Positions 53,106 through 62,455 of a stretch of 64,000 nucleotides of DNA are shown piece after piece. Below the pieces are notes generated by a model. The model saw only the letters and a program-made list of their open reading frames with translations, was not told the DNA's origin and ran no database searches. The stretch is from Mycolicibacterium novocastrense (GTDB lineage: Bacteria > Actinomycetota > Actinomycetes > Mycobacteriales > Mycobacteriaceae). Within the stretch, counting starts at the first letter, position 1, and every line of letters begins with the position of its first letter. Position numbers and translations under genes: made by a program. The stretch covers positions 331,068 through 395,067 of the forward strand of contig NZ_BCTA01000028.1 of NCBI RefSeq assembly GCF_001570485.1, read 5' to 3'.

Positions 53106-53540
53106 ATGAAAGCCGCGCTCGTGGGCTTGGCACTCGCTTTGGTATCCGCGTTTGTCCCTGCCATCGCTTACGCCGACACTCCGTATGGCAACTTCCATCT
53201 GGTGATCGACGGGCGATACGACTTCCACACCTGGCTGTGGGCGGTGTCGCGCTGCCCCGGCGAATGCGTGCACGTACAAGCCATCCCGCAGCCCAATGCG
53301 AAGGCGTTCCCCTACAGCGGCGACGCGCGGTTGGTCGACGGACGCTACACGTTGACGGTCGACGTTCCCGACGGTCTGCGGTGCGGCAACGTCTACTACG
53401 GGCCGGTGGTCCCGACCCGCGACGTCTACTCGTGGGATGCAGCGACGCGATCGGGCACGCTCGAGTCGTCGTTCGCGACCGGGTGTGACGGCGCGCCGGG
53501 AGGAACCTTCACCTACCCGTTCAGCCTCGCACGCCTGTAG
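53106..53540 (+). CDS. Small secreted protein, unknown function
   Basis: A 144-residue protein with a clear signal peptide (MKAALVGLALALVSAFVPAIAYA) and a mature part with four Cys (SRCPGEC, LRCGN, TGCDG) and aromatic strands. The start ATG follows GGAGG by five bases. It resembles, in size and Cys/Trp layout, the divergent secreted gene at 52417. Role in the cell envelope around the Mce importer is inference. Confidence 0.78.
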   Translation: MKAALVGLALALVSAFVPAIAYADTPYGNFHLVIDGRYDFHTWLWAVSRCPGECVHVQAIPQPNAKAFPYSGDARLVDGRYTLTVDVPDGLRCGNVYYGPVVPTRDVYSWDAATRSGTLESSFATGCDGAPGGTFTYPFSLARL

Positions 53541-53604
53541 ACGTCGCCGCGTCTCGGGGGAAATGGCGTGGACGTGAACGCCCGACGTCCCGTTGAATGC
53601 CAGC

Positions 53605-54468
53605 ATGGTGAGCCAGGCCCGCAGCGGGGTGCTGATGGCGGTCGCGGCGATGCTGTCCGTGCAGACCGGCGCCGCGGTCGCGGTGATGTTGATCGACCGC
53701 ATCGGTGCCGAAGGCGCGGCGTGGCTGCGCCTGGCGTGGGCGGGCGTCCTGATGCTCCTGATCGTCCGGCCGCGGCCACGGGCCTTCACCTGGGCGAGCT
53801 TTCGCATGTGCGTGGTGCTCGGCGTGGTCACCGCGGGCATCACCCTGCTGTTCATGGCCGCGTTGGCCCGCATTCCGTTGGGCACCGCCAGCGCGATTGA
53901 ATTCCTCGGCCCGCTGGGCGTCGCCGTTGCGCACGGCACCGGGCGCAATCGCCTGGTGTGGCCGGGTTTGGCCGCGGTCGGAGTCCTTCTGCTCACCCAA
54001 CCGTGGGCGGGCCATGTCGACCCGGTCGGCGTTTTGTACGCGCTGGCTTCAGCTGCCTGCTGGGCGGCCTACATCCTGTTGACCCAGCGGGTCGGTGATG
54101 AAGTGGTGGGGATGTCGGGACTGGCGGTGTCGATGCCCGTCGCAGGCATCGTGGCCACCCTGGCCGTCGGCCACCTGGTGCTACCGCGGCTTTCGGAGGA
54201 CATCCTGTTGATCGGGATCGGCTTGGCGATCCTGCTGCCCGTCGTGCCGTTCGCGCTGGAACTGCTGGCATTGCGCCGACTGACCACCGCCGCGTTCGGA
54301 ACGCTGATGGCGCTCGAACCGGGCTTCGCGATGGTCATCGGCCTGCTGATCCTGCACCAGGTGCCCGAACCGCTCGGCGTGCTCGGCATGTGCTTCGTGG
54401 TGGCCGCCGGTATGGGCGCCGCGCGCACCGGAGCCCGCACACCGCCGGTCCCCGTCGAAGTGGCGTGA
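53605..54468 (+). CDS. EamA/DMT-family exporter (RhtA-like)
   Basis: A 287-residue protein with ten hydrophobic segments and a duplicated EamA layout; [29 protein letters not shown] and [22 protein letters not shown] match the RhtA/YdcZ-type threonine/homoserine and drug/metabolite exporters. ATG at 53605 is preferred over a TTG at 53593. Substrate unknown. Confidence 0.85.
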   Translation: MVSQARSGVLMAVAAMLSVQTGAAVAVMLIDRIGAEGAAWLRLAWAGVLMLLIVRPRPRAFTWASFRMCVVLGVVTAGITLLFMAALARIPLGTASAIEFLGPLGVAVAHGTGRNRLVWPGLAAVGVLLLTQPWAGHVDPVGVLYALASAACWAAYILLTQRVGDEVVGMSGLAVSMPVAGIVATLAVGHLVLPRLSEDILLIGIGLAILLPVVPFALELLALRRLTTAAFGTLMALEPGFAMVIGLLILHQVPEPLGVLGMCFVVAAGMGAARTGARTPPVPVEVA

Positions 54469-54475
54469 AGCACCG

Positions 54476-54537
54476 ACGAGCGTGCGTAAACTGCCGAGGA
54501 ATCGCGGCGTGTCGTGGGCAGACTCGCACGCTCGCGG
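54476..54537 (-). repeat. Dispersed palindromic intergenic repeat, copy 3
   Basis: Plus strand reads CGAGCGTGCGTAAACTGCC, a middle with GCGGCGTGTCGTGGGCAG, and a closing ACTCGCACGCTCGCGG; the two ends form an inverted repeat. Homologous full length to the copies at 6232 and 6656. Sits between the exporter and the potC stop. Confidence 0.8.
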
Positions 54538-54560
54538 TGAGGGGAGGCGAGGTAGCGTCG

Positions 54561-55406
54561 CTAGACGTCGATCCGCTTGCGTCGGTACAGGGTTCCCGCC
54601 GCCAGCAGGACGAGGCTGATCACCAGGATCGCCGTGGCGAGGACGTTGATCTGCGGGGGCACCGCGGCCTTCACTGCGGCATTGACGTACAGCGGATAGG
54701 TCACGGTCGAACCGCTGACGAAGTAGGTGATGATGAAGTCGTCGAGCGACAACGCGAACGACAGCATGGCGGCCGCGACGATGCCGGGAACGATCAATGG
54801 AAGCGTCACCCGGAAGAACGTGCGGGTGGGGCTGGCGCCGAGGTCCATCGACGCGTCCTCCAGAGTCCAGTCGAAGCCGCGCACCCGCGCACGCACCGTC
54901 ATCGCGATGAAGCTGACCTCGAATGCGATGTGGGCCAACACGATCGTCACATAGCCGGTCGCCCAGCCGAGGTCGAGAAACAGCACCAGCAGCGCGGCAC
55001 CCATGACCACCTCGGGCGCCGTCAGCGGCAGGACGAGAAACGTGTCGACCGCGCGCTGTCCCCGCCACCGTTGGCGCACAAGGGCTATGGCCACCAATGT
55101 ACCCAGTACCAACGCCACCGCGGTGGAGACTGCGGCGACGTTGATGCTCAGCTTCAGCGCCTCGGTCAGCGCGGGATACTTGAACGGATCGGCCCAGTTG
55201 TCCAGGGTGAAACCCTGCCAGCTGTAGTTGAACTTGCCCTTCGGATCGTTGAACGAGAACAGCACGATCACGAAAATGGGCAGGAACAAATACAGCAGCA
55301 CGAGCCCCGCGACGATCCGCAGCAGCCAGTCGCCCCACCGCGGCGATCCCTTGACTCTTTTGGCCGGCGTGAGGCTGGTCGCCGCTTCCAGGGCCTGGAC
55401 GGTCAT
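54561..55406 (-). CDS. potC: Spermidine/putrescine ABC transporter permease
   Basis: A 281-residue membrane protein with about six helices and the cytoplasmic EAA-type loop DASMDLGASPTRTFFRVTLPL, as in PotC. Stop/start overlap with potB (ATGA, 55403-55406). Forms the transmembrane channel with PotB. Confidence 0.9.
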   Translation of the reverse strand: MTVQALEAATSLTPAKRVKGSPRWGDWLLRIVAGLVLLYLFLPIFVIVLFSFNDPKGKFNYSWQGFTLDNWADPFKYPALTEALKLSINVAAVSTAVALVLGTLVAIALVRQRWRGQRAVDTFLVLPLTAPEVVMGAALLVLFLDLGWATGYVTIVLAHIAFEVSFIAMTVRARVRGFDWTLEDASMDLGASPTRTFFRVTLPLIVPGIVAAAMLSFALSLDDFIITYFVSGSTVTYPLYVNAAVKAAVPPQINVLATAILVISLVLLAAGTLYRRKRIDV

Positions 55407-56278
55407 ACGAGTTCCTCCGTGCCCAATGCCCGGGTGTAGAGCAGGACACCCACCAGGATGATGCCCATCAGCACCATGCTCAGCGCCGCCGCGGCCGGAT
55501 AGTCCTTGACGACCAGGAACTGCTGCTGAATCACGTTGCCGATCATCGTCGTTTGGGTGCTGCCCAGATACTCGGCATTGATGAAGTCACCCGCGGCCGG
55601 GATGAAGACCAGCAGGCTGCCGGCCAGCAGGCCGGGAAGCGACAGCGGCAGGATGACCTTGGTGAAGCTGCGGGTATTCGACGAGTACAGGTCCTTGGAG
55701 GCTTCGATCAGCCGCGGATCGATCTTCTCCAGGCTGACGTACAGCGGCAGGATCATGAAGATGATCCAGTTGTAGGTGAGGCCACCGATGACCGCCCAGC
55801 TGGTGGACAACAGCCGCCCGTCGGCCGGCAACAGCCCGATCGCGCCCAACGCCTCGACCACCCAACCGTTGTCGGCCAGAATGGTTTTCCACGCGATCGT
55901 GCGGATCAGGAACGTCACGAAGAACGGCAGGATCACCAGACCGAGGATGAGGTTCTTGAAACGCCCGGCCTTGAACGCGATCACATACGCCAGGGGAAAC
56001 GACAGCAGCACGCACAGCACCGTCGCGGTGGCGGCGTAACCGAACGACCGCAGTATCTGCTCCTGATACTTGCTGAACGCCTCGGCGTAGTTTCCGAAGT
56101 CCCAGGAGAACGTCAGTGTCGGAAGGAAAATGGAGCCGCTGGTCGTCGACAGCGACATCCGCGCCAGGGAGATGAACGGGACGACGAAGAACACCGCGAG
56201 GTACACCATCGCGGGCAGGATCATCAGATACGGGGCGATCCTGCTGCGCTGTCGGCCGCTACTGGCGACTCCTGCCAT
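55403..56278 (-). CDS. potB: Spermidine/putrescine ABC transporter permease
   Basis: A 291-residue permease with about six helices and loop EASKDLYSSNTRSFTKVILPLSLPG binding the ATPase. Located three bases after potD and overlapping potC, as in canonical potABCD order (here A, D, B, C). Confidence 0.9.
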   Translation of the reverse strand: MAGVASSGRQRSRIAPYLMILPAMVYLAVFFVVPFISLARMSLSTTSGSIFLPTLTFSWDFGNYAEAFSKYQEQILRSFGYAATATVLCVLLSFPLAYVIAFKAGRFKNLILGLVILPFFVTFLIRTIAWKTILADNGWVVEALGAIGLLPADGRLLSTSWAVIGGLTYNWIIFMILPLYVSLEKIDPRLIEASKDLYSSNTRSFTKVILPLSLPGLLAGSLLVFIPAAGDFINAEYLGSTQTTMIGNVIQQQFLVVKDYPAAAALSMVLMGIILVGVLLYTRALGTEELV

Positions 56279-56281
56279 GCA

Positions 56282-57460
56282 TCAACCGCCGGTGACTTCG
56301 GCGTACATCGAGGCGTACTGCTGCTTCTGCTCGTCCTCGAGCGGAGCCCAGGCCGTGATCCGGTCGAGCGTCGATTGCGGAGGATTGATCAGCTCGTTCT
56401 TGCCCAGATTCGGGTCGATCTGGTCGAGTTCTGCGGTCATGTCCGAGAGGACCGGAACGAACTGTGTGAAGGCGATGAGCTTGGCGTAGTTGGCCCGGTC
56501 GTAGACAAAGTCGATCCACGCCTCGGCGGCCTTCTGGTTCTGCGTGGTGTAGGGGATCACCATGACGTCCAGGAAGTCGGTGCCGCCGGATTCGGGAACC
56601 ACGAACTGCAAGTCGGGGTTGTCAGCCTGCAACTGCACGACGTCACCCGAATAGGCTTGCGCGATCACGACATTGCCCGCCGCCAGATCGTCGGCGTAGT
56701 CGTTGCCGGTGAACCGGCGGATCTGGCCGCGGTCGTTCTGTTCGCGGACGAGGTCCACCGCCTTGCGCACCGATTCGGTGCTCGGCGAGGCAGGGTCCCC
56801 GCCCTGGGACTGCATGACCATGCCCAAGCCGTCCTGGAAGTCCGAGAGCATACTGACGCGGCCCTTGAACGCCGGGTCCCACAGGTCGTCGATCTTGGTG
56901 ACGTCGCGGCCGGTGGCGGCGCGGTTGTAGGCCAGGCCGACCATGCCGGTCATGTATGGCGCGCTCCACTTGCGGCCCGGGTCCATCTGCGCGTCGAGCA
57001 GATCGGGCCGCAGGTTCTTCTTGTTCGGAATGCCGTTCTCGCTGAAGTCGTTGACCCAGTTCAGCTTCCGGATCTGCGACGCCATGAACGCGGTCGGCAC
57101 CACGAGGTCGGTGCCGATGTCCTGCTTGCGCGACAACGGCTCCTTGACCTTGGCGAACCACTCCTCGTTGTCGTTGAAGTCCTCCTTGTAGTCGACGGTG
57201 ATACCCGACGCCTGCTGGAAGGCGGCGATGAATCCCTCGGCCATGTACAGCGGCCAGTTCGAGATCCGCAGTGTGCCGCTCGCCGGCCCGCCTTCCTGAG
57301 TCGTGGTGCCCGAGGTGCCGCTGTCTGATCCGCACGCCGCCAGGAATGACGGGCCGAGGACCACGGCGGCGGCCGCAGCCGCGCCTCCGCCGATGAAGCG
57401 GCGACGCGACGTGCGGTTGGCGGCGAAGCGGGCGAGGCGGGGATCCATCTCATGGGGCAT
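56282..57460 (-). CDS. potD: Polyamine-type ABC transporter substrate-binding lipoprotein
   Basis: A 392-residue binding protein. The N-terminus carries a twin-arginine-like motif (TSRRRFIGGG) followed by a hydrophobic stretch and a lipobox LAAC, so it is probably exported folded by Tat and lipidated. Mature part begins LRISNWPLYMAEGFI and has the PotD-like SGDVVQLQ and FDFVY-type segments. ATG at 57460 with AAAGG upstream. Substrate could be putrescine, spermidine or a related amine. Confidence 0.9.
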   Translation of the reverse strand: MPHEMDPRLARFAANRTSRRRFIGGGAAAAAAVVLGPSFLAACGSDSGTSGTTTQEGGPASGTLRISNWPLYMAEGFIAAFQQASGITVDYKEDFNDNEEWFAKVKEPLSRKQDIGTDLVVPTAFMASQIRKLNWVNDFSENGIPNKKNLRPDLLDAQMDPGRKWSAPYMTGMVGLAYNRAATGRDVTKIDDLWDPAFKGRVSMLSDFQDGLGMVMQSQGGDPASPSTESVRKAVDLVREQNDRGQIRRFTGNDYADDLAAGNVVIAQAYSGDVVQLQADNPDLQFVVPESGGTDFLDVMVIPYTTQNQKAAEAWIDFVYDRANYAKLIAFTQFVPVLSDMTAELDQIDPNLGKNELINPPQSTLDRITAWAPLEDEQKQQYASMYAEVTGG

Positions 57461-57551
57461 GGCGGGCAGTGCCTTTCGTTGGAGGGAGGGGAGGGGCCGA
57501 CAACTTCCGAGTCGTAGCTCAGGGCGGTGTCGGATCGCCGGGGGTGACGAT

Positions 57552-58748
57552 TCAGGAATCGTCGAGCATCTCCTCGAGATCCTCGGCGGTCGGAATGTCG
57601 GCCGCGGGCAACACCAGTGACGCGTCCGGGCTCCAGCAGACATGCACTTGGTCGCCGGGGCGCAGCATCGGCAGATCCTCCTCGGGACCGATGTGGGCGA
57701 TCATCGCCGAGTCGTCCGGCGCGGCCAGCGACAGCCGCACCACCGGGCCCTGGAAGGTCAGGTCGGTGACCGTCGCGTGCACACCGACGAGCTCACCGGT
57801 CGGCGCGTCCATGCACACGCGAATCCGCTCGGGCCGCACCATCAACGTCGCGTGCCCTCCGGGTTCGATCGTGGTCTCGCCCGGCCGCGCTTTCAGCGTC
57901 GAGCCCAGCACCTCGATCTCGACGTAATCCCGGTTGGCCCTGCCGGTCTGGCGGCCGGCCCACAGGTTGGCCTGTCCGATGAAGCTGGCGACGAACACCG
58001 TGGCGGGCCGGTCGTATATCTCGGTCGGCGTACCGATCTGGTCGACGTTGCCGGCGTTCATGACCGCGATTCGGTCGCTCATTGTCAGCGCTTCCTCCTG
58101 GTCGTGGGTCACGTAGATGAATGTGATCCCCACTTCGCGCTGGATGCGCTTGAGTTCGAACTGCATCACCTGACGCAGCTTGAGGTCCAGGGCGCCGAGC
58201 GGTTCGTCGAGCAGCAGTGCGCTCGGGTAGTTCACCAATGCGCGCGCCAGCGCGACGCGCTGTTGCTGCCCGCCCGAGAGCTGGCCGGGGCGGCGATCGG
58301 CGAAATCCGTCAACCGGACGATCTCGAGGAGTTCGTCGACCCGCTTGCGGATCTCATTTTTGGCCAGCTTCTTGCTTCGGGGACCGTAGGCGACGTTGTC
58401 CCAGACAGACATGTGCGGGAACAGCGCATAGTGCTGAAACACCGTGTTGACGTTGCGTTTGTGGGGCGGGACCTTCGATACGTCGACGCCTTCGAGGCGG
58501 ATCGCGCCGGCGGTGGGGCTCTCGAACCCGGCGATCATGCGCAGGGTGGTCGTCTTGCCGCAGCCGGATGGACCGAGCAACGAGAAGAATTCGCCCGAGG
58601 CGATGGAGAAGTCCGCTTCGGCCACGGCGACGTAGTCGCCGAAGCGCTTGGTGACGTGGTCGATCTCGATGACCGGGGCGCCTGTCCGGCGGGGCGCCTC
58701 GTTGTGTCCCGATGATTGGTCGACGGCGGTGGTGTGTGTGCCGGTCAG
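57552..58748 (-). CDS. potA: Spermidine/putrescine ABC transporter ATPase
   Basis: ATPase of 398 residues: Walker [11 protein letters not shown], signature [15 protein letters not shown], Walker [12 protein letters not shown] and switch His in YVTHDQEE, followed by a TOBE-type C-terminal domain ([15 protein letters not shown]). No ATG, GTG or TTG lies close to a ribosome-binding site; a CTG at 58748 follows GGAGGAGG (58756-58763) at seven bases and is the best start. The frame is open much further upstream. Confidence 0.85.
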   Translation of the reverse strand: MTGTHTTAVDQSSGHNEAPRRTGAPVIEIDHVTKRFGDYVAVAEADFSIASGEFFSLLGPSGCGKTTTLRMIAGFESPTAGAIRLEGVDVSKVPPHKRNVNTVFQHYALFPHMSVWDNVAYGPRSKKLAKNEIRKRVDELLEIVRLTDFADRRPGQLSGGQQQRVALARALVNYPSALLLDEPLGALDLKLRQVMQFELKRIQREVGITFIYVTHDQEEALTMSDRIAVMNAGNVDQIGTPTEIYDRPATVFVASFIGQANLWAGRQTGRANRDYVEIEVLGSTLKARPGETTIEPGGHATLMVRPERIRVCMDAPTGELVGVHATVTDLTFQGPVVRLSLAAPDDSAMIAHIGPEEDLPMLRPGDQVHVCWSPDASLVLPAADIPTAEDLEEMLDDS

Positions 58749-59035
58749 TGCGGGTCCTCCTCCGGACAGCCCCCCGAGCTGTGGGTAAACAATCGCGGAT
58801 CGAGCGGTCGTTCGCAAGCGATTCCGCAGGGAATTTACATATTCACAATGGAATCCTTCGTCTGGCGTGACCACGGACACCAAATTCGCTGCCGCCGGAC
58901 AGTCGTCGACCTGGCCCCTGGACCGCAGCCGGCGCCGACGCTGAACCGGTGTCTGGATCAGTTTCGCAGCCCGCCCCGCCATGATCGGGCGAAACGCCGT
59001 TTACCTGCCCCGCTTCGTGGGGTACGGCACTAGTC

Positions 59036-59464
59036 ATGGCAGCAGTGGACGTTTCGGTGTCGTCGGACCTGAGCCCGCACAAGGCGTGGGAGCTGGCCTC
59101 GGACCTGAGCCGGTTCGACGAGTGGCTGACGATCTTCGGTGGGTGGCGCAGTGAGGTGCCCTCCGAGATCGAGGTCGGGACATGCGTGTCGTCGCTGATC
59201 AAGGTCAAGGGATTCCGCAACACCATCCACTGGCAGGTCACGCGCTACGACGAGCCCAAGGTCGTCGAGATGGTCGGCCGCGGCCGCCCGGGCATCCGAA
59301 TCGGGTTGACGCTGTGCGTCCGCGCGGACAACCCCGGCTCGACGTTCCAGGTGGTCGCCGACCTCTCCGGCGGGCTGTTGAACACGCGCATCGGCAATCT
59401 GGTGGCCAAGGTGATCGAATCCGACGTGCGCAAGTCGGTCAGCAATCTGGCCGCGCTGCACTGA
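59036..59464 (+). CDS. SRPBCC (START-like) family protein
   Basis: A 142-residue helix-grip protein, opening VDVSVSSDLSPHKAWELASD and continuing with a strand block (SSLIKVKGFRNTIHWQV) and a C-terminal helix. The family binds hydrophobic ligands such as lipids or polyketides. Mycobacterial homologues are common. Monocistronic, with a long gap upstream facing potA. Ligand unknown. Confidence 0.82.
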   Translation: MAAVDVSVSSDLSPHKAWELASDLSRFDEWLTIFGGWRSEVPSEIEVGTCVSSLIKVKGFRNTIHWQVTRYDEPKVVEMVGRGRPGIRIGLTLCVRADNPGSTFQVVADLSGGLLNTRIGNLVAKVIESDVRKSVSNLAALH

Positions 59465-59488
59465 CCAACGGCATCGCCGGCTGGCGCG

Positions 59489-60961
59489 TCAGCCCCACTC
59501 GTGGTTCATGGCACGCGTTTCGTAGCGCGCCTCCACGGAATCCATCGGCCGTGACGACGGACGCGACGCGGCGATCAGGACCAGTGCGAGCGTCGACGTG
59601 ATCGCCCCGCCCAGAAATATCGCGACGAAGCTGTTCTCCATCGGCACGCCCGTTCCGGGCACCGAGCGGCTGAGCAGCATGGCGACCACCGCTGCCGCGA
59701 TCGAACTGCCGATTGTGCGTGCTATCGCGTTCATGCCCGTTGCCACGCCCGTTTCGCCGGCGTCCACCTCGCTGACGACCAGCGCGGGCAGCGCGCCGTA
59801 GCCCAGGCTGATGTAGGCGTTGGCGAGAATGCTCGCGACGATGATCTGCCAGGTGTGCGAGTGCACCAACGCGACGAACAGGAATCCGGCGATGCCGGCG
59901 ATCGCCGCCACGAGGAGCACCGGTCGAGCGCCGAAGCGGTCGATGAACCTGCCGCTGACCAACGCGACGACGAAGCCGGTGAACGCGCCGGGAAGCAGAT
60001 AGACCACGCTGGCTTCCAGCACGGTCGCGCCGAAGCCGTAACCCGCTGCCTCGCGCGGGATTTGAACGAAGAGCGTCAACCCGAGGAACGCGAAGTACAG
60101 CCCCATGCCGACGAAGATCGTCGCGACGTTGGTGAGCAGGATCGGTCGCCGGGTGAGCATCGACGTCGATACCAGCGGTCGGCTGATGTGACGCTCCCAC
60201 CACCACCAGCCGGCGAGCACTGCCAATGCACCCAGAACGCAGCTCAGGGTGGCAGGCGATGCCCAGCCCCACGTCTGCCCCTGGCTGATCGCCAACAGCA
60301 GCGCCGACAGTCCCACCGCCAAGCCCACCGCTCCCAGCCAGTCGATCGATCCGGCAACGTGGCGCGGCCGTCGTGGCACCACCAGAAGCACGATCGCGAT
60401 CACGGCCACGGTGAACGCGGTCGTCAACCAGAACACCCGGTGATAGCCGGCGTCGCCGGTCATCAACAGTCCGACCACGACCAGTCCGGTTCCGCCGCCG
60501 AATCCCAGCGTGCCGGACAGCACCGCCATCGCCGACATCAGACGATCGGGGGGCAGGTCCTCGCGCAGGATCGCAATGCTGATCGGGTAGAGCGCGAACG
60601 AGGCGGCCTGAAGCACGCGGGCGACGATGAGCAGTTGCAGAGACGACGTCATGGCCGCCAGCAGTGATCCGGCCAGCACGACGACGAGCACGCCCAGCAG
60701 GACGCGGTGCTTGCTGTGGAGGTCGGCGAGCCGGCCCAGTAGCGGCGTGGCCGCGACGGCGGCCAGCAGGTTGGCGGTGACCGCCCAGCTCACGCCGACG
60801 ATGGACGCGTCGAGTTGGTCGGCGATGATGCCGAGCACCGGGACGACGGCGGTCTGCAGCACCGCGACGGTGAGCACGACGATCGACAGCCCGGCGACCA
60901 GTAGGCGAGGGGAGCGCTCTCGACCGATCGTGGGCGACTGCGCCGCGCCGGTGCCGACCAC
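59489..60961 (-). CDS. MFS transporter, DHA2 (14-helix) drug-efflux type
   Basis: A 490-residue membrane protein with about 14 hydrophobic segments. Motif A-like GRLADLHSKHRVLL and motif C-like LSGTLGFGGGTGLVVVG place it with EmrB/QacA exporters. GTG at 60961 has GGAG upstream and is preferred over the GTG at 61024. It follows a hydrolase and MerR regulator on the same strand, so it may export the hydrolase product or a toxic compound sensed by MerR. Confidence 0.85.
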   Translation of the reverse strand: MVGTGAAQSPTIGRERSPRLLVAGLSIVVLTVAVLQTAVVPVLGIIADQLDASIVGVSWAVTANLLAAVAATPLLGRLADLHSKHRVLLGVLVVVLAGSLLAAMTSSLQLLIVARVLQAASFALYPISIAILREDLPPDRLMSAMAVLSGTLGFGGGTGLVVVGLLMTGDAGYHRVFWLTTAFTVAVIAIVLLVVPRRPRHVAGSIDWLGAVGLAVGLSALLLAISQGQTWGWASPATLSCVLGALAVLAGWWWWERHISRPLVSTSMLTRRPILLTNVATIFVGMGLYFAFLGLTLFVQIPREAAGYGFGATVLEASVVYLLPGAFTGFVVALVSGRFIDRFGARPVLLVAAIAGIAGFLFVALVHSHTWQIIVASILANAYISLGYGALPALVVSEVDAGETGVATGMNAIARTIGSSIAAAVVAMLLSRSVPGTGVPMENSFVAIFLGGAITSTLALVLIAASRPSSRPMDSVEARYETRAMNHEWG

Positions 60962-61051
60962 AACCGCTCCGATCCTTAGATGACCTTCCGTTTCGTCGAT
61001 TATGTCCGCGCGTTCCTCGGGCACCCGTACCGGGCGGTGCAGACGTCGCGG

Positions 61052-61918
61052 CTACGGTTCGCTGTTGACGACGGGTTGGGCCGTGGTGCTGATGAAATCG
61101 TCGAGCAGATCCACCACGGCGTTCGGCCGCTCGACGTGGGCGAAATGCCCGACACCCTCGAGCACTTCCACCCGGCATTCGGGCCGCGCTTCATGCGCCG
61201 CGTAGGCATGGGCGACGGGGATGATCCGGTCCTCGTCGCCCCAGATGGCCATGATCGGCAGCTCGTTGGCCACGTGCAGACGGTTCAACGCGCTCACCGC
61301 TTGGCCGCGATAGTCGACGACCGAGCGCAGGGTGCGAAGGAAGGCATGGCGCGTCTGGGCGTCCGCCAGCGAGGAATAGGCACTCCACATCTCCGCCCCG
61401 CGTGGCGACTGAATGCCGGCCGTGCCGAACCAACCGCGCAGCTTGTTGCCGACCGTGAGAACCGGTGGGGGTGCGATGGCGGGCAGGATGAACTCGGCTC
61501 CCGGCGCCGACAGCAGGCGAAGCGTCCAGCCGACGTCGGGGCCCAGGCCGCCGCTGCTGATCAGGACGAGGCGCTGGCAGTAGTCGGGATGCTGATAGAC
61601 GAACTGCATGGCCACTCCGCCGCCGAGCGATTGGCCGACGATGGTGGCCTTGGAGACGCCGAGTTCGTCGAGCAGGTCGCGCAGCCACACCGCGAACGCG
61701 CCCAGCGAGTAGTCGCCGCGGGGTTTGTCCGATTGGCCGTGCCCCAACAGGTCGGGCGCGATCACGCGGTACCGCCGTGACAGCTGCGGGATCACCGCCC
61801 GCCACGTCTCCGAACTTCCGGCCATCCCGTGGATCAGCAGCAGTACTTCCGCACCGCTGCCGACGTCTCGGTAGGCGACGCGATCGCCGTGCAACTCCAG
61901 ATAGTCCATCTCGGTCAT
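61052..61918 (-). CDS. Alpha/beta hydrolase
   Basis: A 288-residue hydrolase. Oxyanion HGMAGSSETW, nucleophile Ser97 in GQSLGG, acidic residue in WGDEDRIIP and His in GVGHFAHVE. ATG at 61918 (or 61909); the frame is open to 63154 but runs through MerR and the methyltransferase in the wrong strand, so the extension is rejected. Likely co-transcribed between MerR and the MFS exporter. Substrate unknown. Confidence 0.87.
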   Translation of the reverse strand: MTEMDYLELHGDRVAYRDVGSGAEVLLLIHGMAGSSETWRAVIPQLSRRYRVIAPDLLGHGQSDKPRGDYSLGAFAVWLRDLLDELGVSKATIVGQSLGGGVAMQFVYQHPDYCQRLVLISSGGLGPDVGWTLRLLSAPGAEFILPAIAPPPVLTVGNKLRGWFGTAGIQSPRGAEMWSAYSSLADAQTRHAFLRTLRSVVDYRGQAVSALNRLHVANELPIMAIWGDEDRIIPVAHAYAAHEARPECRVEVLEGVGHFAHVERPNAVVDLLDDFISTTAQPVVNSEP

Positions 61919-61980
61919 GAGCGTGGTCCCTTCCGGTAGGCATCTATACCCGGATCGGGACGCACATATCGCTCGGACGG

Positions 61981-62409
61981 TCAGGGATCGGCGTGTTCGG
62001 CGGCGAGTTGCTCGACCGATACGCCGTCCACCAGCCGGTCCAACGCACCGGTCATCGTCGGGCATTCGCGGGCGGGGTGCTCGGAGGGGCAGTGCAGGGC
62101 GTGCGTGAGGAACTGCTGGGCTCCGCGCGCCTGCGCGATCACGTCGTCGAGCTGGCTGATCTGCCGGCGCACGAGTTCGCGCCACTGCGGACTGGGCGCA
62201 TCCAGGACTGCCGCAGCGGTGTCGAGCGGCAATCCCAGCTTGTTGAAGATTTTCAACAGTGCCAGGCGGCGCAGTTCGTCGGCTCCGTACATGCGCCGCC
62301 CAGCCTGCCGATTCGGGGGACGAACCAGGCCGCGTTCGTCGTAGTAGCGCAGCGTCGACGGCGCCATCTGCAACCGGGCGGCGGCCTCGCCGATGGGGAT
62401 CGCGTCCAT
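61981..62409 (-). CDS. MerR-family transcriptional regulator
   Basis: A 142-residue regulator with the MerR winged-helix N-terminus (IGEAAARLQMAPSTLRYYDE and GLVRPPNRQAGRRMYGADEL), a coiled linker and a C-terminal effector region with CPSEHPAREC, a possible Cys pair. ATG at 62409. Divergent from the methyltransferase across 46 bases that hold a MerR-type operator. Confidence 0.88.
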   Translation of the reverse strand: MDAIPIGEAAARLQMAPSTLRYYDERGLVRPPNRQAGRRMYGADELRRLALLKIFNKLGLPLDTAAAVLDAPSPQWRELVRRQISQLDDVIAQARGAQQFLTHALHCPSEHPARECPTMTGALDRLVDGVSVEQLAAEHADP

Positions 62410-62417
62410 GCCGCCAT

Positions 62418-62448
62418 TTGACTTCAAGCCGACTCGAAGCGGCAAGCT
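62418..62448 (+). promoter_or_regulatory. MerR-type promoter/operator with 19-base spacer
   Basis: -35 TTGACT (62418-62423) and a -10-like CAAGCT (62443-62448) are separated by 19 bases, the unusual spacing that MerR proteins correct by bending DNA. The spacer holds an imperfect dyad CTTCAAG-CCGA-CTCGAAG (62422-62439). The methyltransferase ATG is only eight bases downstream, so its leader is very short. Confidence 0.55.
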
Positions 62449-62455
62449 TGTGATC

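Noticed and set aside
61944..61965. Another island palindrome near the MerR group
   Set aside because: CCCGGATCGGGA has a three-base rather than five-base spacer, so it is outside the consensus.
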